NCBI GenBank assembly: GCA_009837185.1
Contig: VXUA01000041.1
Location: 1 to 64,000 of the forward strand
Direction of reading: 5' to 3'
DNA from: Gammaproteobacteria bacterium
GTDB lineage: Bacteria; Pseudomonadota; Gammaproteobacteria; Pseudomonadales; Azotimanducaceae
Length of the DNA: 64,000 bases
Below the pieces are notes generated by a model. That model searched no databases and was not told the DNA's origin. It saw only the letters and a program-made list of their open reading frames with translations. Numbering within the stretch: the first letter of the stretch is position 1; every line of letters starts with the position of its first letter. Shown here one piece after another: positions 43,028-52,670 of the stretch. A program made the translations under genes and the position numbers.

Positions 43028-43402
43028 TTGAACACAACAACAATCAGCCTACTCGTTCAAGGCAGTCCGTTCAGTTCAAACGCGTGCGAACAGGCGTTGG
43101 AGTTTGCAAAAGCCACCGTTCGTAGCGATTACAGACTTTACCGCGTCTTCTTTTACAAAGACGCAGTATTGATAGCAAACAAGTCTCACAACGTTCCTTC
43201 TGACGAACGCAACATTCAACGAGAGTGGATTGAGTTCGCGTCAGATCAGAGCGTTCAACTCTGTGTTTGTGTAGGTGCTTGCGAAAGACGAGGAATCCAC
43301 AATCAACAGGGCACAGATTCCAGCGAAGGCTTTGAGATAGTGGGTCTCGGCCAATTGACCGAAGCTATGTTCAAGTCCGATCGTTTGGTAACGTTTCAAT
43401 GA
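43028..43402 (+). CDS. tusD: Sulfurtransferase complex subunit TusD
   Basis: This 124-residue DsrE-fold protein has ISLLVQGSPFSSNACEQALEFA, VFFYKDAVLIAN and CVCVGACERRGI with the active cysteines. The ending GFEIVGLGQLTEAMFKSDRLVTF is typical of TusD. In the TusBCD hexamer TusD receives persulfide sulfur from TusA and passes it to TusE for 2-thiolation of tRNA wobble uridine. The start is TTG at 43028. It overlaps tusC by four bases. Confidence 0.93.
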   Translation: MNTTTISLLVQGSPFSSNACEQALEFAKATVRSDYRLYRVFFYKDAVLIANKSHNVPSDERNIQREWIEFASDQSVQLCVCVGACERRGIHNQQGTDSSEGFEIVGLGQLTEAMFKSDRLVTFQ

Positions 43403-43746
43403 CGAAATCAGTTCTGTTCACGGTTCGAGAAAAGCCTGGCATCCTGGCAAACGAGACCATTGATGCCGTCCTTGTCAGCGGAATCATGGATCAACCGACA
43501 TCGGTCGTGTTTCTTGATGACGGAGTGTATCAACTTGTTAGTGACCTTGAGTCCATCAACATTAAAGATACAAAAATGAAGTGGTCCGCACTTCCTACCT
43601 ATGGCGTGGAACAAGTCTATGCTCTGCAACACAGTCTCCGAGAACGCTCCATTGACCCGGCTCAATTACCCGACTGGGTGAAACCAATAGACACGGAGAC
43701 TCTACGGCAACATTTACACTCAGCTCACTTTATCATAAGCGATTGA
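43399..43746 (+). CDS. tusC: Sulfurtransferase complex subunit TusC
   Basis: This 115-residue DsrF-like protein has the shared DsrE-fold start (SVLFTVREKPGILANETIDA) and VVFLDDGVYQLV. TusC is the non-catalytic member of the TusBCD core. ATG overlaps the end of tusD (ATGA), and its own stop overlaps the tusB ATG, so the operon is translated in a coupled way. Confidence 0.9.
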   Translation: MTKSVLFTVREKPGILANETIDAVLVSGIMDQPTSVVFLDDGVYQLVSDLESINIKDTKMKWSALPTYGVEQVYALQHSLRERSIDPAQLPDWVKPIDTETLRQHLHSAHFIISD

Positions 43747-43994
43747 TGTTGCACCTCGTTTCCAACTCGGCAGGTTTTTCGGCATGTAAGCGTAGCTTGC
43801 TTCCCGATGACAAAGTACTCTTTCTCGGCAACGGAGTGTACGTCGCGGAAGAAACAGCTTGTGAACAAACGTTTGCCATATTACAAGACGTAAATGCTCG
43901 AGGTCTTTCCTTGTGTGAAGGAGTTAAAGGCATCGATTACGATGACTTCGTTCAGCTTGTAGTCTCCACGCCGAGTTCGGTAACTTGGACGTGA
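43746..43994 (+). CDS. tusB: Sulfurtransferase complex subunit TusB
   Basis: This 82-residue DsrH-like protein has MLHLVSNSAGFSACKRSL at the start, VLFLGNGVYVA in the middle and IDYDDFVQLVVSTPSSVTW at the end, closely patterned on TusB. ATG at 43746 shares its A with the tusC stop codon. It completes the TusBCD complex. Confidence 0.9.
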   Translation: MLHLVSNSAGFSACKRSLLPDDKVLFLGNGVYVAEETACEQTFAILQDVNARGLSLCEGVKGIDYDDFVQLVVSTPSSVTWT

Positions 43995-44296
43995 TCGAGT
44001 TTGACGATGAAGGATTCCTCCGTGTACCCAGTCAGTGGGACAGCGAACTCGCGACCAACATAGCAAAAGAAAACGATATCGAGCTCTCGGAGGCCCATTG
44101 GACAGTCATTAACGCAGCTCGATCTTTTTATGCCCAGACAGGGATTAGCCCGTCTATGCGTCCTCTAATCAAAATAGTAGAAAGTGAAGATGTGACGATT
44201 GCAAATTCAATTACTCTCGCGCAACTATTCACTCCTCAAGTGACTCGGCTGGTTGCACAAATAGCCGGCATACCCAAACCGTCAGATTGCCTTTAG
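43991..44296 (+). CDS. tusE: Sulfur carrier protein TusE (DsrC-like)
   Basis: About 101 residues with DDEGFLRVPSQW and AHWTVINAARSFYAQTGISPSMR, and the C-terminal IPKPSDCL in which the penultimate cysteine carries the persulfide. A single C-terminal cysteine marks TusE rather than dissimilatory DsrC. Start at GTG 43991 overlaps the tusB stop as GTGA; TTG 43985 is an in-frame alternative. TusE hands sulfur to MnmA for s2U34 formation. Confidence 0.9.
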   Translation: MIEFDDEGFLRVPSQWDSELATNIAKENDIELSEAHWTVINAARSFYAQTGISPSMRPLIKIVESEDVTIANSITLAQLFTPQVTRLVAQIAGIPKPSDCL

Positions 44297-44474
44297 ATTG
44301 ACTCATCACTCAAAGTGTCCCTTCTCTTACCTCACGACACAATGGATTTAATAAGGTTTATGCAACAAAAGGTATCCACCGTTCACTCGCCTAGAATTTT
44401 CCACGCCGGAAGTGGTCTATTAACATACGGCAACATAGCGATTCAAACAATCGTAATTTGAGATTCCTTTAGCA

Positions 44475-45866
44475 ATGCAATTTACACGTAGGCGTTGTCT
44501 GTTGGGTGCAGGTGCAATCGCATCGTTCCCGCTGTTGCATAGTTGCGTCAGCCCCTTCTCGGCGAGTTTTGGGAACAAGGGTTCATACCTCACCAAGATT
44601 CTTGAACCGAAAAACGAGAATGCGCTCTACTATTGGATCGATGTTGTTATGCAACAGATCCGCGATCAACGGCTCTTCACCCCGCGTGCTGCATATATCT
44701 TCGGGTTAACGAATACTGCTGGCTTTCTGGCTGCCAACGGCATCGCACAGTCGTACCAAGAACCCTTTGACATGGGAGCGGGTCCAGCTGATGCCGATGA
44801 AGAAATCGCCTATGGCGTTGCATTTGCGATCGCCGCTTCCGAAGTATTACAACAACCGCTAGTTTTCGAACGGCGAAAATTTCTCGCCCAATATCCTGGT
44901 AGTAGTGCTAAGACTAATGCGGTTCGTTGGGGTAATCACGTAGCTAGAAAGTTACTGAAGCGTCGAACTAATGACGGTTCAGAAGATAGCGAAGTCAACT
45001 ACTACTTAAATCGCTACAAACGCAGGGGCGATGCGTTGCAATGGAGTCCTACAGGTCCGTTTTATGGTGCGCGTCCAGGTCCAGCGTTCGAGTCCTTCGA
45101 TCGTCCTCTGTACCCAGGTCAGGGTATGATCAAGCCATGGACAATGACCCACGGATCCCAGTTCCGCGCTAGTGAATTTTATGACCCAAAAAGTTCGGAA
45201 TTTGCAGAAGCGTTCCAACTTATCAAAGAGCTAGGTGGTACCGATAGTACCGTACGAACAGAAGACGAGTCAGAAATTGCATTGTTTTGGGAAAACGGGC
45301 CATGGGGAGCGACAGTCCCTGGACATTTCATGTACATCGCGATTCAGGTTCTTCAGAATCGGGAACTGAATTTTGTCGATTTGGCCAAAGCTTTCGCGCT
45401 GCTCGGAATGACCCAATGTGATGCATCGATCAACGCTTGGGACAACAAATACCACTACGACATCCTCCGGCCCGAGACCGCGATTCGAGTTCGAGCAAAT
45501 AGCCTAGGAAATACGGATCATCGAGTTCGAAATCAGAGTGATTGGCACAGTTTCATCCCAACTCCAGAATTTCCGTCATATACTTCAGGGCACTCAACGT
45601 TTGGAGGTGCTGCCTCCGAGACGCTCAAGTTCGTTTGCGGACGCGACGACGTAGCCTTTTCGGGTTATTCACCGGACCAAGTTCTTTGGCCGCAATTAGA
45701 GGACGTGTCTCGCCACTGGAATAGCTTCACCCAAATGGCAGAAGAAAATGGGATGAGTCGCATCTATGGTGGAGTCCACTGGAGTCTAGACAATACCGAA
45801 GCCTTAAAAGCAGGCCGACTCCTAGCGCGGCACGCTACTGAAACGATGTTTTTACCAAAGGTTTGA
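44475..45866 (+). CDS. Vanadium-dependent haloperoxidase/PAP2-superfamily protein, exported
   Basis: This 463-residue protein has a twin-arginine-like signal (FTRRRCLLGAG) and a possible lipobox LHSC near residue 24. The active-site motifs of the vanadium haloperoxidase/acid-phosphatase superfamily are intact: K-x6-RP (Lys325, Arg332), PSYTSGHS (His373) and SR-x3-G-x-H (Arg429, His435). Vanadate-binding members oxidise halides; others are phosphatases. The PSYTSGH form and the ALLGMTQCDASINAWDNKYHYDILRPE context are usual for bacterial haloperoxidase-like proteins. Five bases after its stop lies the start of an outer-membrane barrel gene. Confidence 0.85.
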   Translation: MQFTRRRCLLGAGAIASFPLLHSCVSPFSASFGNKGSYLTKILEPKNENALYYWIDVVMQQIRDQRLFTPRAAYIFGLTNTAGFLAANGIAQSYQEPFDMGAGPADADEEIAYGVAFAIAASEVLQQPLVFERRKFLAQYPGSSAKTNAVRWGNHVARKLLKRRTNDGSEDSEVNYYLNRYKRRGDALQWSPTGPFYGARPGPAFESFDRPLYPGQGMIKPWTMTHGSQFRASEFYDPKSSEFAEAFQLIKELGGTDSTVRTEDESEIALFWENGPWGATVPGHFMYIAIQVLQNRELNFVDLAKAFALLGMTQCDASINAWDNKYHYDILRPETAIRVRANSLGNTDHRVRNQSDWHSFIPTPEFPSYTSGHSTFGGAASETLKFVCGRDDVAFSGYSPDQVLWPQLEDVSRHWNSFTQMAEENGMSRIYGGVHWSLDNTEALKAGRLLARHATETMFLPKV

Positions 45867-45871
45867 GTAGT

Positions 45872-46924
45872 ATGCATATGAATCAGCAGAAAGCATGGGT
45901 ACTTGTCCTGTTTAGCGCAGTATTGACTCTGAGTTCAATAACGACGCTGGCCGAGCAACGATTCAGTCTGAATTACGATCGACTGTCGGCGATTGAAGGA
46001 CCTATAGCTCTAGAAATCGGGGACATCACGTTTAGGCTGTCCGGTTCAATAGATCTGGAATCGCAAACGCGGCTCAACGATGACGCGACGATGAATAATC
46101 TCTTCAGCACCGTTGAACTCAGTTTCAACACACAACTCCCCAATCGTTGGCGCGTACAAGGATTAGTTCTTGGCGAAGTGTCAACAGCAACCAATCCTCG
46201 ACGCATTATCGACGACTTTGACTACGTCAAACGTTTAGCTCTCTTTGTTTCAGGTACATGGGGTAGGTTTTTGATGGGTGACCTCCATCAGCTCATACAA
46301 GGTGATACACGTAGAGTCTCAAACGCCGGCGATGCGTTTCTCTATTTTGATAACTTTCTAGGAAGACTAGAACAACGGAACGGGGGTTATCGTGGCCGTT
46401 ACGGACCTTGGATAGTTTCAGCGGTCTTTGATCAGGACAGCGATTTCGAATGGGGTATGGTGTCGCAACGTCCCATTGGTAATAAAGATTTTCGGTTTAC
46501 CCTTCGCTCAATGAAGGGCACCTATCAGCCTTCATCAAAAGGCGATGTATATGCCTCGCACGGAATTATTTCGGTAGGTGAAGTTATCTATGGTAGTACG
46601 ATTTTTGATATCTCCTTCGGCTATGAAGAACTCACGCCCATAACCCCGCAGTTGGGCGGTGCGAGCAACAAGACACGTACGTTTCTTTCTCAAGGAATAC
46701 TGACAAAACGTGGCATGCTCAGTGCTTCCTTTGAAACATACTTCGGGCAACTTGACGGTGAACGCGAAATCTCAGCCTCAATCGGCGTTCAATACGATTT
46801 AGCTAGAGGGGCGTCAGCGAACTTGGGTTGGAACTACTGGAACACCGATAATCCTTTGAGGGGTGTTGAAATCTCTCATTCCCGTGACACCGAAGTGACA
46901 TTCAGTCTGCAGTACGATTTTTAG
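45872..46924 (+). CDS. Predicted outer-membrane beta-barrel (porin-like) protein
   Basis: This 350-residue protein has a signal peptide (to about TLA-EQ, residue 28). A chain of alternating strands with aromatic belts follows, ending in FSLQYDF with the C-terminal phenylalanine recognised by the Bam machinery. Layout resembles gammaproteobacterial general-diffusion porins (KRLALFVSGTWGRFLMGD). AAAGG lies about 10 bases before the ATG at 45872. It is immediately downstream of the haloperoxidase-like gene, so the two are co-transcribed; it may admit the substrate. Confidence 0.78.
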   Translation: MHMNQQKAWVLVLFSAVLTLSSITTLAEQRFSLNYDRLSAIEGPIALEIGDITFRLSGSIDLESQTRLNDDATMNNLFSTVELSFNTQLPNRWRVQGLVLGEVSTATNPRRIIDDFDYVKRLALFVSGTWGRFLMGDLHQLIQGDTRRVSNAGDAFLYFDNFLGRLEQRNGGYRGRYGPWIVSAVFDQDSDFEWGMVSQRPIGNKDFRFTLRSMKGTYQPSSKGDVYASHGIISVGEVIYGSTIFDISFGYEELTPITPQLGGASNKTRTFLSQGILTKRGMLSASFETYFGQLDGEREISASIGVQYDLARGASANLGWNYWNTDNPLRGVEISHSRDTEVTFSLQYDF

Positions 46925-46970
46925 TTTGGCGTAGTGTCGTGTCTCCTAGCGCGACAATAGACTTGCAACG

Positions 46971-48242
46971 TTAGAACTTTAAGACCTCGACGCCGCCCAT
47001 GTAAGGGACCAAGGCTTCAGGCAACCGTATTGTCCCATCTTCTTGTTGGTTGTTCTCCAAAATAGCAAGTAATGTCCGACCAATAGCTAAGCCAGAACCG
47101 TTCAGAGTATGAACAAACTCAGTACGTGCTGTAGGACTGGGTCGAAATCTTGCCTGCGCTCTCCTAGCCTGAAAATCCACAAAGTTACTACACGACGAAA
47201 CCTCTCGGTAACGATTAAATCCTGGTAACCAAACCTCCAAGTCAATAGTTTTGGCCGCGGCGAATCCCAAATCTCCTCCACACAGCACTACCGCTCGGTA
47301 AGGAAGTTCTAAGCGTCGAAGTATCGTTTCAGCATGATTGGTGAGTTCCTCAAGTGCAGTCCACGAAGTTTCGGGATGCGTGATTTGAACAAGTTCCACT
47401 TTTTCAAACTGATGGACTCGAATCAGGCCTCTTGTATCCTTCCCGTGGCTACCTGATTCACGCCGAAAACACGGTGTATGGCTCACATACCGAATCGGTA
47501 ATTCTGATGCGTCAAGTATCTGTTCGCGGACCATGTTCGTAATTGGGACTTCAGCAGTAGGGATCAGAAATCGATCGATTTCGCCCCGGACAAAAAACAC
47601 GTCGTCTTCAAATTTTGGTAGTTGTCCAGTCGCGGTCATGGTCTCGCGATTAACGATAAAGGGTACATACAGTTCTTCATATCCATGTTCCGATATGTGG
47701 ACGTCCAACATAAACTGAATCAGGCAGCGATGTAGTTTCGCTAGCTCGCCTTTCAATACCGAAAATCTACTTCCCGAGATTCTTACCGAAGCTTCAAAAT
47801 CTAACGAAGTACCAGCGATTTCTACATGATCCTTAGGTTTGAAATCAAAAACAGGACGTTCACCCCAAACGCGCAATTCCTCGTTCTCTTCTTCACTTTC
47901 GCCGGACGGTACACTCGCGTCAGGTAAATTTGGAACATGAAGCAAAAAGTCTTGTAACTCATCTTGAATTCTATGAAATTCACCGCTGAGCTCGTCGAGA
48001 CGCGTGCCTAAATCTCCAACCTCCGCTACCAAAGGATCAATGTTCTCACCTTTCTGTTTCGCTACACCGATGTGTTTGGACTTGACGTTGCGTTCATGTT
48101 GTAGTGTTTCGACTTCGGTCTGAAGTTTGTGCCGAGCGTCTTCCAGATCGTGGTAAGTCGCAAGATCTAACTCGAACCCGCGAAGCTTCAGAGCTTCGGC
48201 AATGGCTTCTGGATCTTGTCGAAATCTTCTTGGATCAAGCAC
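46971..48242 (-). CDS. serS: Seryl-tRNA synthetase
   Basis: This is a 423-residue class II synthetase. The N-terminal coiled-coil arm (residues 25-110) binds the long variable arm of tRNA-Ser. Motif 2 is PCFRRESGSHGKDTRG, motif 3 is SGLAIGRTLLAILENNQQ, and the C-terminus has IRLPEALVPYMGG. The start is GTG 48242, giving the standard MLDP opening and lying seven bases after AAGGAG; an upstream TTG at 48248 is too close to that site. It charges tRNA-Ser, one gene of which lies at 42904. Confidence 0.96.
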   Translation of the reverse strand: MLDPRRFRQDPEAIAEALKLRGFELDLATYHDLEDARHKLQTEVETLQHERNVKSKHIGVAKQKGENIDPLVAEVGDLGTRLDELSGEFHRIQDELQDFLLHVPNLPDASVPSGESEEENEELRVWGERPVFDFKPKDHVEIAGTSLDFEASVRISGSRFSVLKGELAKLHRCLIQFMLDVHISEHGYEELYVPFIVNRETMTATGQLPKFEDDVFFVRGEIDRFLIPTAEVPITNMVREQILDASELPIRYVSHTPCFRRESGSHGKDTRGLIRVHQFEKVELVQITHPETSWTALEELTNHAETILRRLELPYRAVVLCGGDLGFAAAKTIDLEVWLPGFNRYREVSSCSNFVDFQARRAQARFRPSPTARTEFVHTLNGSGLAIGRTLLAILENNQQEDGTIRLPEALVPYMGGVEVLKF

Positions 48243-48324
48243 GATCAAACTCCTTTTCTAAAGGTACAGGTAGTGCAGACGGCCCATATTCTCGGTCGTC
48301 CGGTTGCGAAAATCATTATTGACA

Positions 48325-49593
48325 TTACGTGGACTGTTTTAGTTCCCGTAAACGAGCTAGGTGTTCACCGATCTTCTTTTCTAAACCGCGATCGGTTGGG
48401 CGATAGAACTGAGTTTCGGGCATTTCATCCGGAAAGTAATGTTCATCAGGAACGAAAGCCTCAGCTTCGTTGTGAGCATACCGATACCCTTTTCCGTAAT
48501 CTAACTCTGCCATTAGCTCGGTCGGCGCATTCCGAAACCGCAGAGGTACCGGCCACGCAGGACTCTCACTAACCAGAATTCGAACGTCCTTAAATGCGGC
48601 GTAAGTAGCATTGCTTTTCGGGACCGATGCAAGGTAAAGAACCGCTTGAGCAAGAGACAACTCTCCTTCAGGGCTCCCCAAGCGTGAATACGTGTCCCAT
48701 GCGTCCAACGCAAGGGACAGTGCGCGACTATCGGCGAGACCTATATCTTCCGATGCAAAACGAACAAGCCTGCGAGCAATGTACAGTGGATCACAACCAC
48801 CGTCGAGCATCCGCATGAACCAATACAACGCGGCATCTGGGTCGCTTCCTCTTAAAGCTTTGTGCAACGCAGAAATTTGATCATAGAAATGCTCACCTCG
48901 CTTGTCAAAGTTTCGATAGGTTTGACCCATGACTGTTTCAAGATGACTCTTTGTGATCACGTCGTCGGTTGCAATTTGAACGCTAAACTCAAGTACGCTC
49001 AGAACACGACGGGCATCTCCATCGGCGTATTGACACATGAGTTCAATACACTCTTCGTCGATGTTAACTTCCGAGTATTCCAATGAAACTGCGCGTTGTA
49101 CGAGTGTTTTGAGATCATCGGGTGTCAGTTTCTTCAGCACAAACACACGAGTCCGAGACAGCAGTGGCGAAATCACTTCAAACGACGGGTTTTCGGTCGT
49201 CGCGCCTATGAACGTGATCGTACCATCTTCGACATGGGGTAAAAAAGCATCCTGCTGTGCCTTGTTGAATCGATGAACTTCGTCAATAAACACAACGGTT
49301 CGAGTAGGCATTGAATTGCGTGCAGTCTCAAGTGCTGCTCGCACGTCCTTCAACCCGGATGAGACGGCAGACATTTCCAACAACTGCGCGTCGGCGTTGT
49401 TCACCAAGTTTCGTGCGAGAGTCGTCTTCCCAGAACCCGGTGGTCCCCACAAAATCATTGAGTGAATCTGTTTGCTTTGAGCTAACAACTGTAGAGGCTT
49501 CTCGGGACCAAGGAGATGCACTTGACCAACAAATTCATTGAGATTCGTCGGACGTACTCTAGCAGCTAGCGGTCGATGTGAAGAATCACTCAT
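48325..49593 (-). CDS. rarA: Replication-associated recombination protein A
   Basis: A 422-residue AAA+ ATPase from ATG 49593. It opens RPLAARVRPTNLNEFVGQVHLLG, with Walker A GPPGSGKT, Walker B VVFIDEVHRFN, sensor region GATTENPSF, and the C-terminal tetramerisation half (ALRGSDPDAALYWFMRMLDGG). RarA/MgsA acts at stalled replication forks. Its ATG overlaps the lolA stop (ATGAGTGA). Gene order lolA-rarA-serS is as in E. coli. Confidence 0.95.
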   Translation of the reverse strand: MSDSSHRPLAARVRPTNLNEFVGQVHLLGPEKPLQLLAQSKQIHSMILWGPPGSGKTTLARNLVNNADAQLLEMSAVSSGLKDVRAALETARNSMPTRTVVFIDEVHRFNKAQQDAFLPHVEDGTITFIGATTENPSFEVISPLLSRTRVFVLKKLTPDDLKTLVQRAVSLEYSEVNIDEECIELMCQYADGDARRVLSVLEFSVQIATDDVITKSHLETVMGQTYRNFDKRGEHFYDQISALHKALRGSDPDAALYWFMRMLDGGCDPLYIARRLVRFASEDIGLADSRALSLALDAWDTYSRLGSPEGELSLAQAVLYLASVPKSNATYAAFKDVRILVSESPAWPVPLRFRNAPTELMAELDYGKGYRYAHNEAEAFVPDEHYFPDEMPETQFYRPTDRGLEKKIGEHLARLRELKQST

Positions 49594-50266
49594 CTTGGTC
49601 GGTGTTTTCGTCCGTTGATTTTGGTCGTTGATCAACGATTTCAGTATCTTCGGGTATGTCTAACTCGAACTCTTCACTGTCTATCGGACTATTGGTTTCG
49701 ACATTTGAAAACTTGAACTGATTCACCGTATTGAAGTGATCAAGAATCTCGATCACGCTCAACGTGTCGTCTTCGAAAATTATTTTGAGTCGAACAAAAT
49801 CTTGCCCTTGACTTTTCGGTAGCAACGTATATTGGTTGTCTTCGAACTCAATGTAAAAATCATCGAGAATCTCAGTTGAGGACGTCAGAATCAAGCTAGC
49901 GAAGGATGCTTGACTCTCTGATTCAAACTCAGAGATCGTAAGTTGCTCTAAATCTGGATCATAGACGCGCATGGTATCGTCGGTCACCAAAACATACTGC
50001 TCAAAAGGTTGTGAAACTGCCCACAAGAACTTTCCGCTTCGATCAAACAAAATGCGCCCAGATTGGCTAACCTCAGTCTCACCACTTTGCGTGATCGCTA
50101 ATTGTGAGAACTTTGCTTGAAAGGTCTCGATCGCTAAAAGTTTTTTTGATAACGCAGCTTGAATAGGGTTTGCGTCATCTTCTGTTTGAGCAACCCAACT
50201 TAACGGAGCAAACAGTACGAGCGCAATACTAAATACAAATTTCTTAAGCCGCGTTGACGAGAACAC
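49586..50266 (-). CDS. lolA: Outer-membrane lipoprotein carrier LolA
   Basis: This 226-residue periplasmic carrier starts at GTG 50266 (GGGAAA about six bases upstream); the frame is open further upstream, but that part lies inside ftsK. The signal peptide ends near VAQ. The mature body has FQAKFSQLAITQSG, GRILFDRSGKFLWAVSQPFEQ and LYVTDDTMRVYDPDLEQ-like strands of the LolA half-barrel. The C-terminus has an acidic tail. It takes lipoproteins from LolCDE to LolB. It overlaps ftsK by 23 bases and rarA by eight. Confidence 0.92.
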   Translation of the reverse strand: MFSSTRLKKFVFSIALVLFAPLSWVAQTEDDANPIQAALSKKLLAIETFQAKFSQLAITQSGETEVSQSGRILFDRSGKFLWAVSQPFEQYVLVTDDTMRVYDPDLEQLTISEFESESQASFASLILTSSTEILDDFYIEFEDNQYTLLPKSQGQDFVRLKIIFEDDTLSVIEILDHFNTVNQFKFSNVETNSPIDSEEFELDIPEDTEIVDQRPKSTDENTDQDE

Positions 50267-52532
50267 TACGGTTTCCCGATTCGTCTGGTGCTGTTGTAAT
50301 GCCTGCTTCTTCCATGCACTCAACGATGCGCGCCGCGCGGTTGTACCCAATCCGAAATTGCCTTTGAATTGAGGAAATTGATACCTTTTGTTTTTCGACG
50401 ACAAATCTGACCGCTTCATCATATAGTTCATCCGTATCGTTCATATTATCCGTAGAAAATACGGAACCAGCGGAAGGTTCAACAGTACCTTGCGTAATTT
50501 CGGTCTGATAATCTGGCTCTTGTTTCGCCCGCCACGAGTCTGCGATGTTCAGCACATCGTTGTCGGAAACAAAAGCTCCATGTACTCGAATGGGTACCGC
50601 GTGCCCAGGTGGTAGATACAACATGTCGCCATGACCCAACAATTGTTCCGCTCCGCCTTGGTCAAGAATCGTACGGGAATCTATCTGGCTGGAGACTTGA
50701 AAACTGATGCGGGCGGGAATGTTTGCTTTAATGAGACCAGTAATCACGTCTACGGATGGGCGTTGAGTCGCTAGTATCAAATGGATTCCTGCCGCCCTCG
50801 CCTTCTGCGCAAGACGCGCAATGAGCTGCTCGACTTTTTTACCAACAATCATCATCATGTCCGCAAACTCATCAACAATCACAACTATTAACGGTAACTT
50901 GGCTAAAGCCACCGTTTCGTCCAACATATCGAAGGGTCGTAAAGGATCTGGTATAGTCTCGCCACGCGCCGCCGCTTCGTCGATCTTAGAGTTCAGCCCC
51001 GCAATATTTCGAACATTGAGTGAAGCCATTAACTGATATCTTCGCTCCATCTCCGCGATGCACCAGTTGAGCGAGTATGCCGCTTCCTGCATATCGGTTA
51101 CCACCGGGGTCAAGAGGTGGGGAATGTCTTCATAGACGGAAAGCTCCAACATCTTCGGATCGATCAGAATGATTCGAACCTGTTCAGGCGTCGCGTTTAA
51201 TAGGAGACTAACGAGCATACCATTGAGACAGACAGACTTTCCAGATCCAGTAGTACCCGCGACTAGGAGATGGGGCATTTTTTCAATATTGACGAATACC
51301 GCGCTACCCGCGACATCTCGACCTAGTGCCAAGCTCAACGGTGAGCGCATACTCATCGGATCACGTGACTCCAAAACCTGACGTAAAAAGACGATTGAAC
51401 GATCATCGTTAGGTATTTCGATACCTACGACCGATTTTCCTGGGATGACTTCGACGACGCGAACACTAACTACCGCCAATGACCGAGCGAGATCCTTCAC
51501 TAACGCTGAAATCTTGCTGACCTTGATGCCTGGAGCGGGCTGAATCTCAAATCGAGTAACTACAGGTCCCGTCATTACCGAAACCACTTCTGCGTCTACA
51601 CCAAAATCGGCTAGTTTGCTACTTAGCTCCTCAGCGATTCGATTTATCGACTCGGCCGCTCGAGTGGACACAAGCTCCTGTCGTTGTTCCTGAAGTAGTT
51701 CGACCGACGGAATCGCAAGGTTTCGCCCTTTCCCGCTAAGACTAGATCGGGCTGTTGTTCGAGTTCGAGTTGGACGTGAGGTTGGTCTATCGGTACCGAC
51801 TGTCGGTTGCACCCGTTCCTTCTGCTGGGTCCGCGATCGACGGGGCTTGCGTTCTCGCTTCGTTGGTGTTTTCGACGTAATTGTTGTCTCGCCCGTCGCT
51901 TGCTCAACCGCTAGTTGTTCGCTGCGCGACAGGGAATCTGGCCGTAGCAATTGTTTTATAGGTAGCGCGACAAGACGTACCGAACCCAGAACCCCAACTC
52001 CGATGCATTCAAGAACAGGAGATACTCGGAATCGTAGTAATAACCAGAGTCCTACAAGTACAAACACCAAGGCAATCAGTACCAATAAGTAGGTACCGAG
52101 CAAGCCATATGTGAATTGGATTAAGTATTGTCCTAAATATCCCGATGTCGCTTGGAGATCGTCAAGATAACCACCATTCCATAATCCATTCAACACGCAA
52201 GCACCACAGAGAATCACGAGAAATCCAAAACCGGCGAGGGCACCGTGCCACCACTCTAATGGATTCGTATCAACCAAAACACCGCCAACCTTCGCAACGA
52301 TCAATACAGGAATCAAAAACGCCACATATCCGAAAACGTCTACTAACACGTCGGCGCAAGTCGCGCCCACGCTACCAAGTAAATTTTGAATTACAACGTT
52401 GTTGGCCGCGAAGTACCATGAAGGGTCAAGCGGTTTATAGGAAATGAGTACTAGAAAGGTGAACAGTGCCAACAGACTCAGTAGCACAGAGTTGCGGACC
52501 CGAGCCCGCAAAGCAATGTCAAGTAGCTTCAT
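50244..52532 (-). CDS. ftsK: DNA translocase FtsK
   Basis: This 762-residue protein has four N-terminal membrane segments (residues 20-170) and a short linker of roughly 100 residues rich in T, R and S. The motor domain carries Walker A GTTGSGKS and Walker B VVIVDEFAD, and a gamma winged-helix domain lies at the end (VSISSIQRQFRIGYNRAARI). FtsK pumps DNA at the division septum, reads KOPS sites through the gamma domain and activates XerCD at dif. The linker is much shorter than in E. coli FtsK, as in many other bacteria. It is followed by overlapping lolA. Confidence 0.96.
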   Translation of the reverse strand: MKLLDIALRARVRNSVLLSLLALFTFLVLISYKPLDPSWYFAANNVVIQNLLGSVGATCADVLVDVFGYVAFLIPVLIVAKVGGVLVDTNPLEWWHGALAGFGFLVILCGACVLNGLWNGGYLDDLQATSGYLGQYLIQFTYGLLGTYLLVLIALVFVLVGLWLLLRFRVSPVLECIGVGVLGSVRLVALPIKQLLRPDSLSRSEQLAVEQATGETTITSKTPTKRERKPRRSRTQQKERVQPTVGTDRPTSRPTRTRTTARSSLSGKGRNLAIPSVELLQEQRQELVSTRAAESINRIAEELSSKLADFGVDAEVVSVMTGPVVTRFEIQPAPGIKVSKISALVKDLARSLAVVSVRVVEVIPGKSVVGIEIPNDDRSIVFLRQVLESRDPMSMRSPLSLALGRDVAGSAVFVNIEKMPHLLVAGTTGSGKSVCLNGMLVSLLLNATPEQVRIILIDPKMLELSVYEDIPHLLTPVVTDMQEAAYSLNWCIAEMERRYQLMASLNVRNIAGLNSKIDEAAARGETIPDPLRPFDMLDETVALAKLPLIVVIVDEFADMMMIVGKKVEQLIARLAQKARAAGIHLILATQRPSVDVITGLIKANIPARISFQVSSQIDSRTILDQGGAEQLLGHGDMLYLPPGHAVPIRVHGAFVSDNDVLNIADSWRAKQEPDYQTEITQGTVEPSAGSVFSTDNMNDTDELYDEAVRFVVEKQKVSISSIQRQFRIGYNRAARIVECMEEAGITTAPDESGNRSVLVNAA

Positions 52533-52670
52533 GCTAGTAGGGGAAAGACGTCCATCCTTGAACTATATACATGTATGATACCACATAAGTATGATTTAAA
52601 GCAATTATTAACGACCCGTCGTTACTATCTAAGAGAACCGTCGTTAACACTCTCGGGAGGTCAAGATCGC

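Noticed and set aside
42910..43125. 71-codon open frame starting in the tRNA-Ser gene
   Set aside because: It reads through the tRNA and the start of tusD in another frame; it is an artefact.
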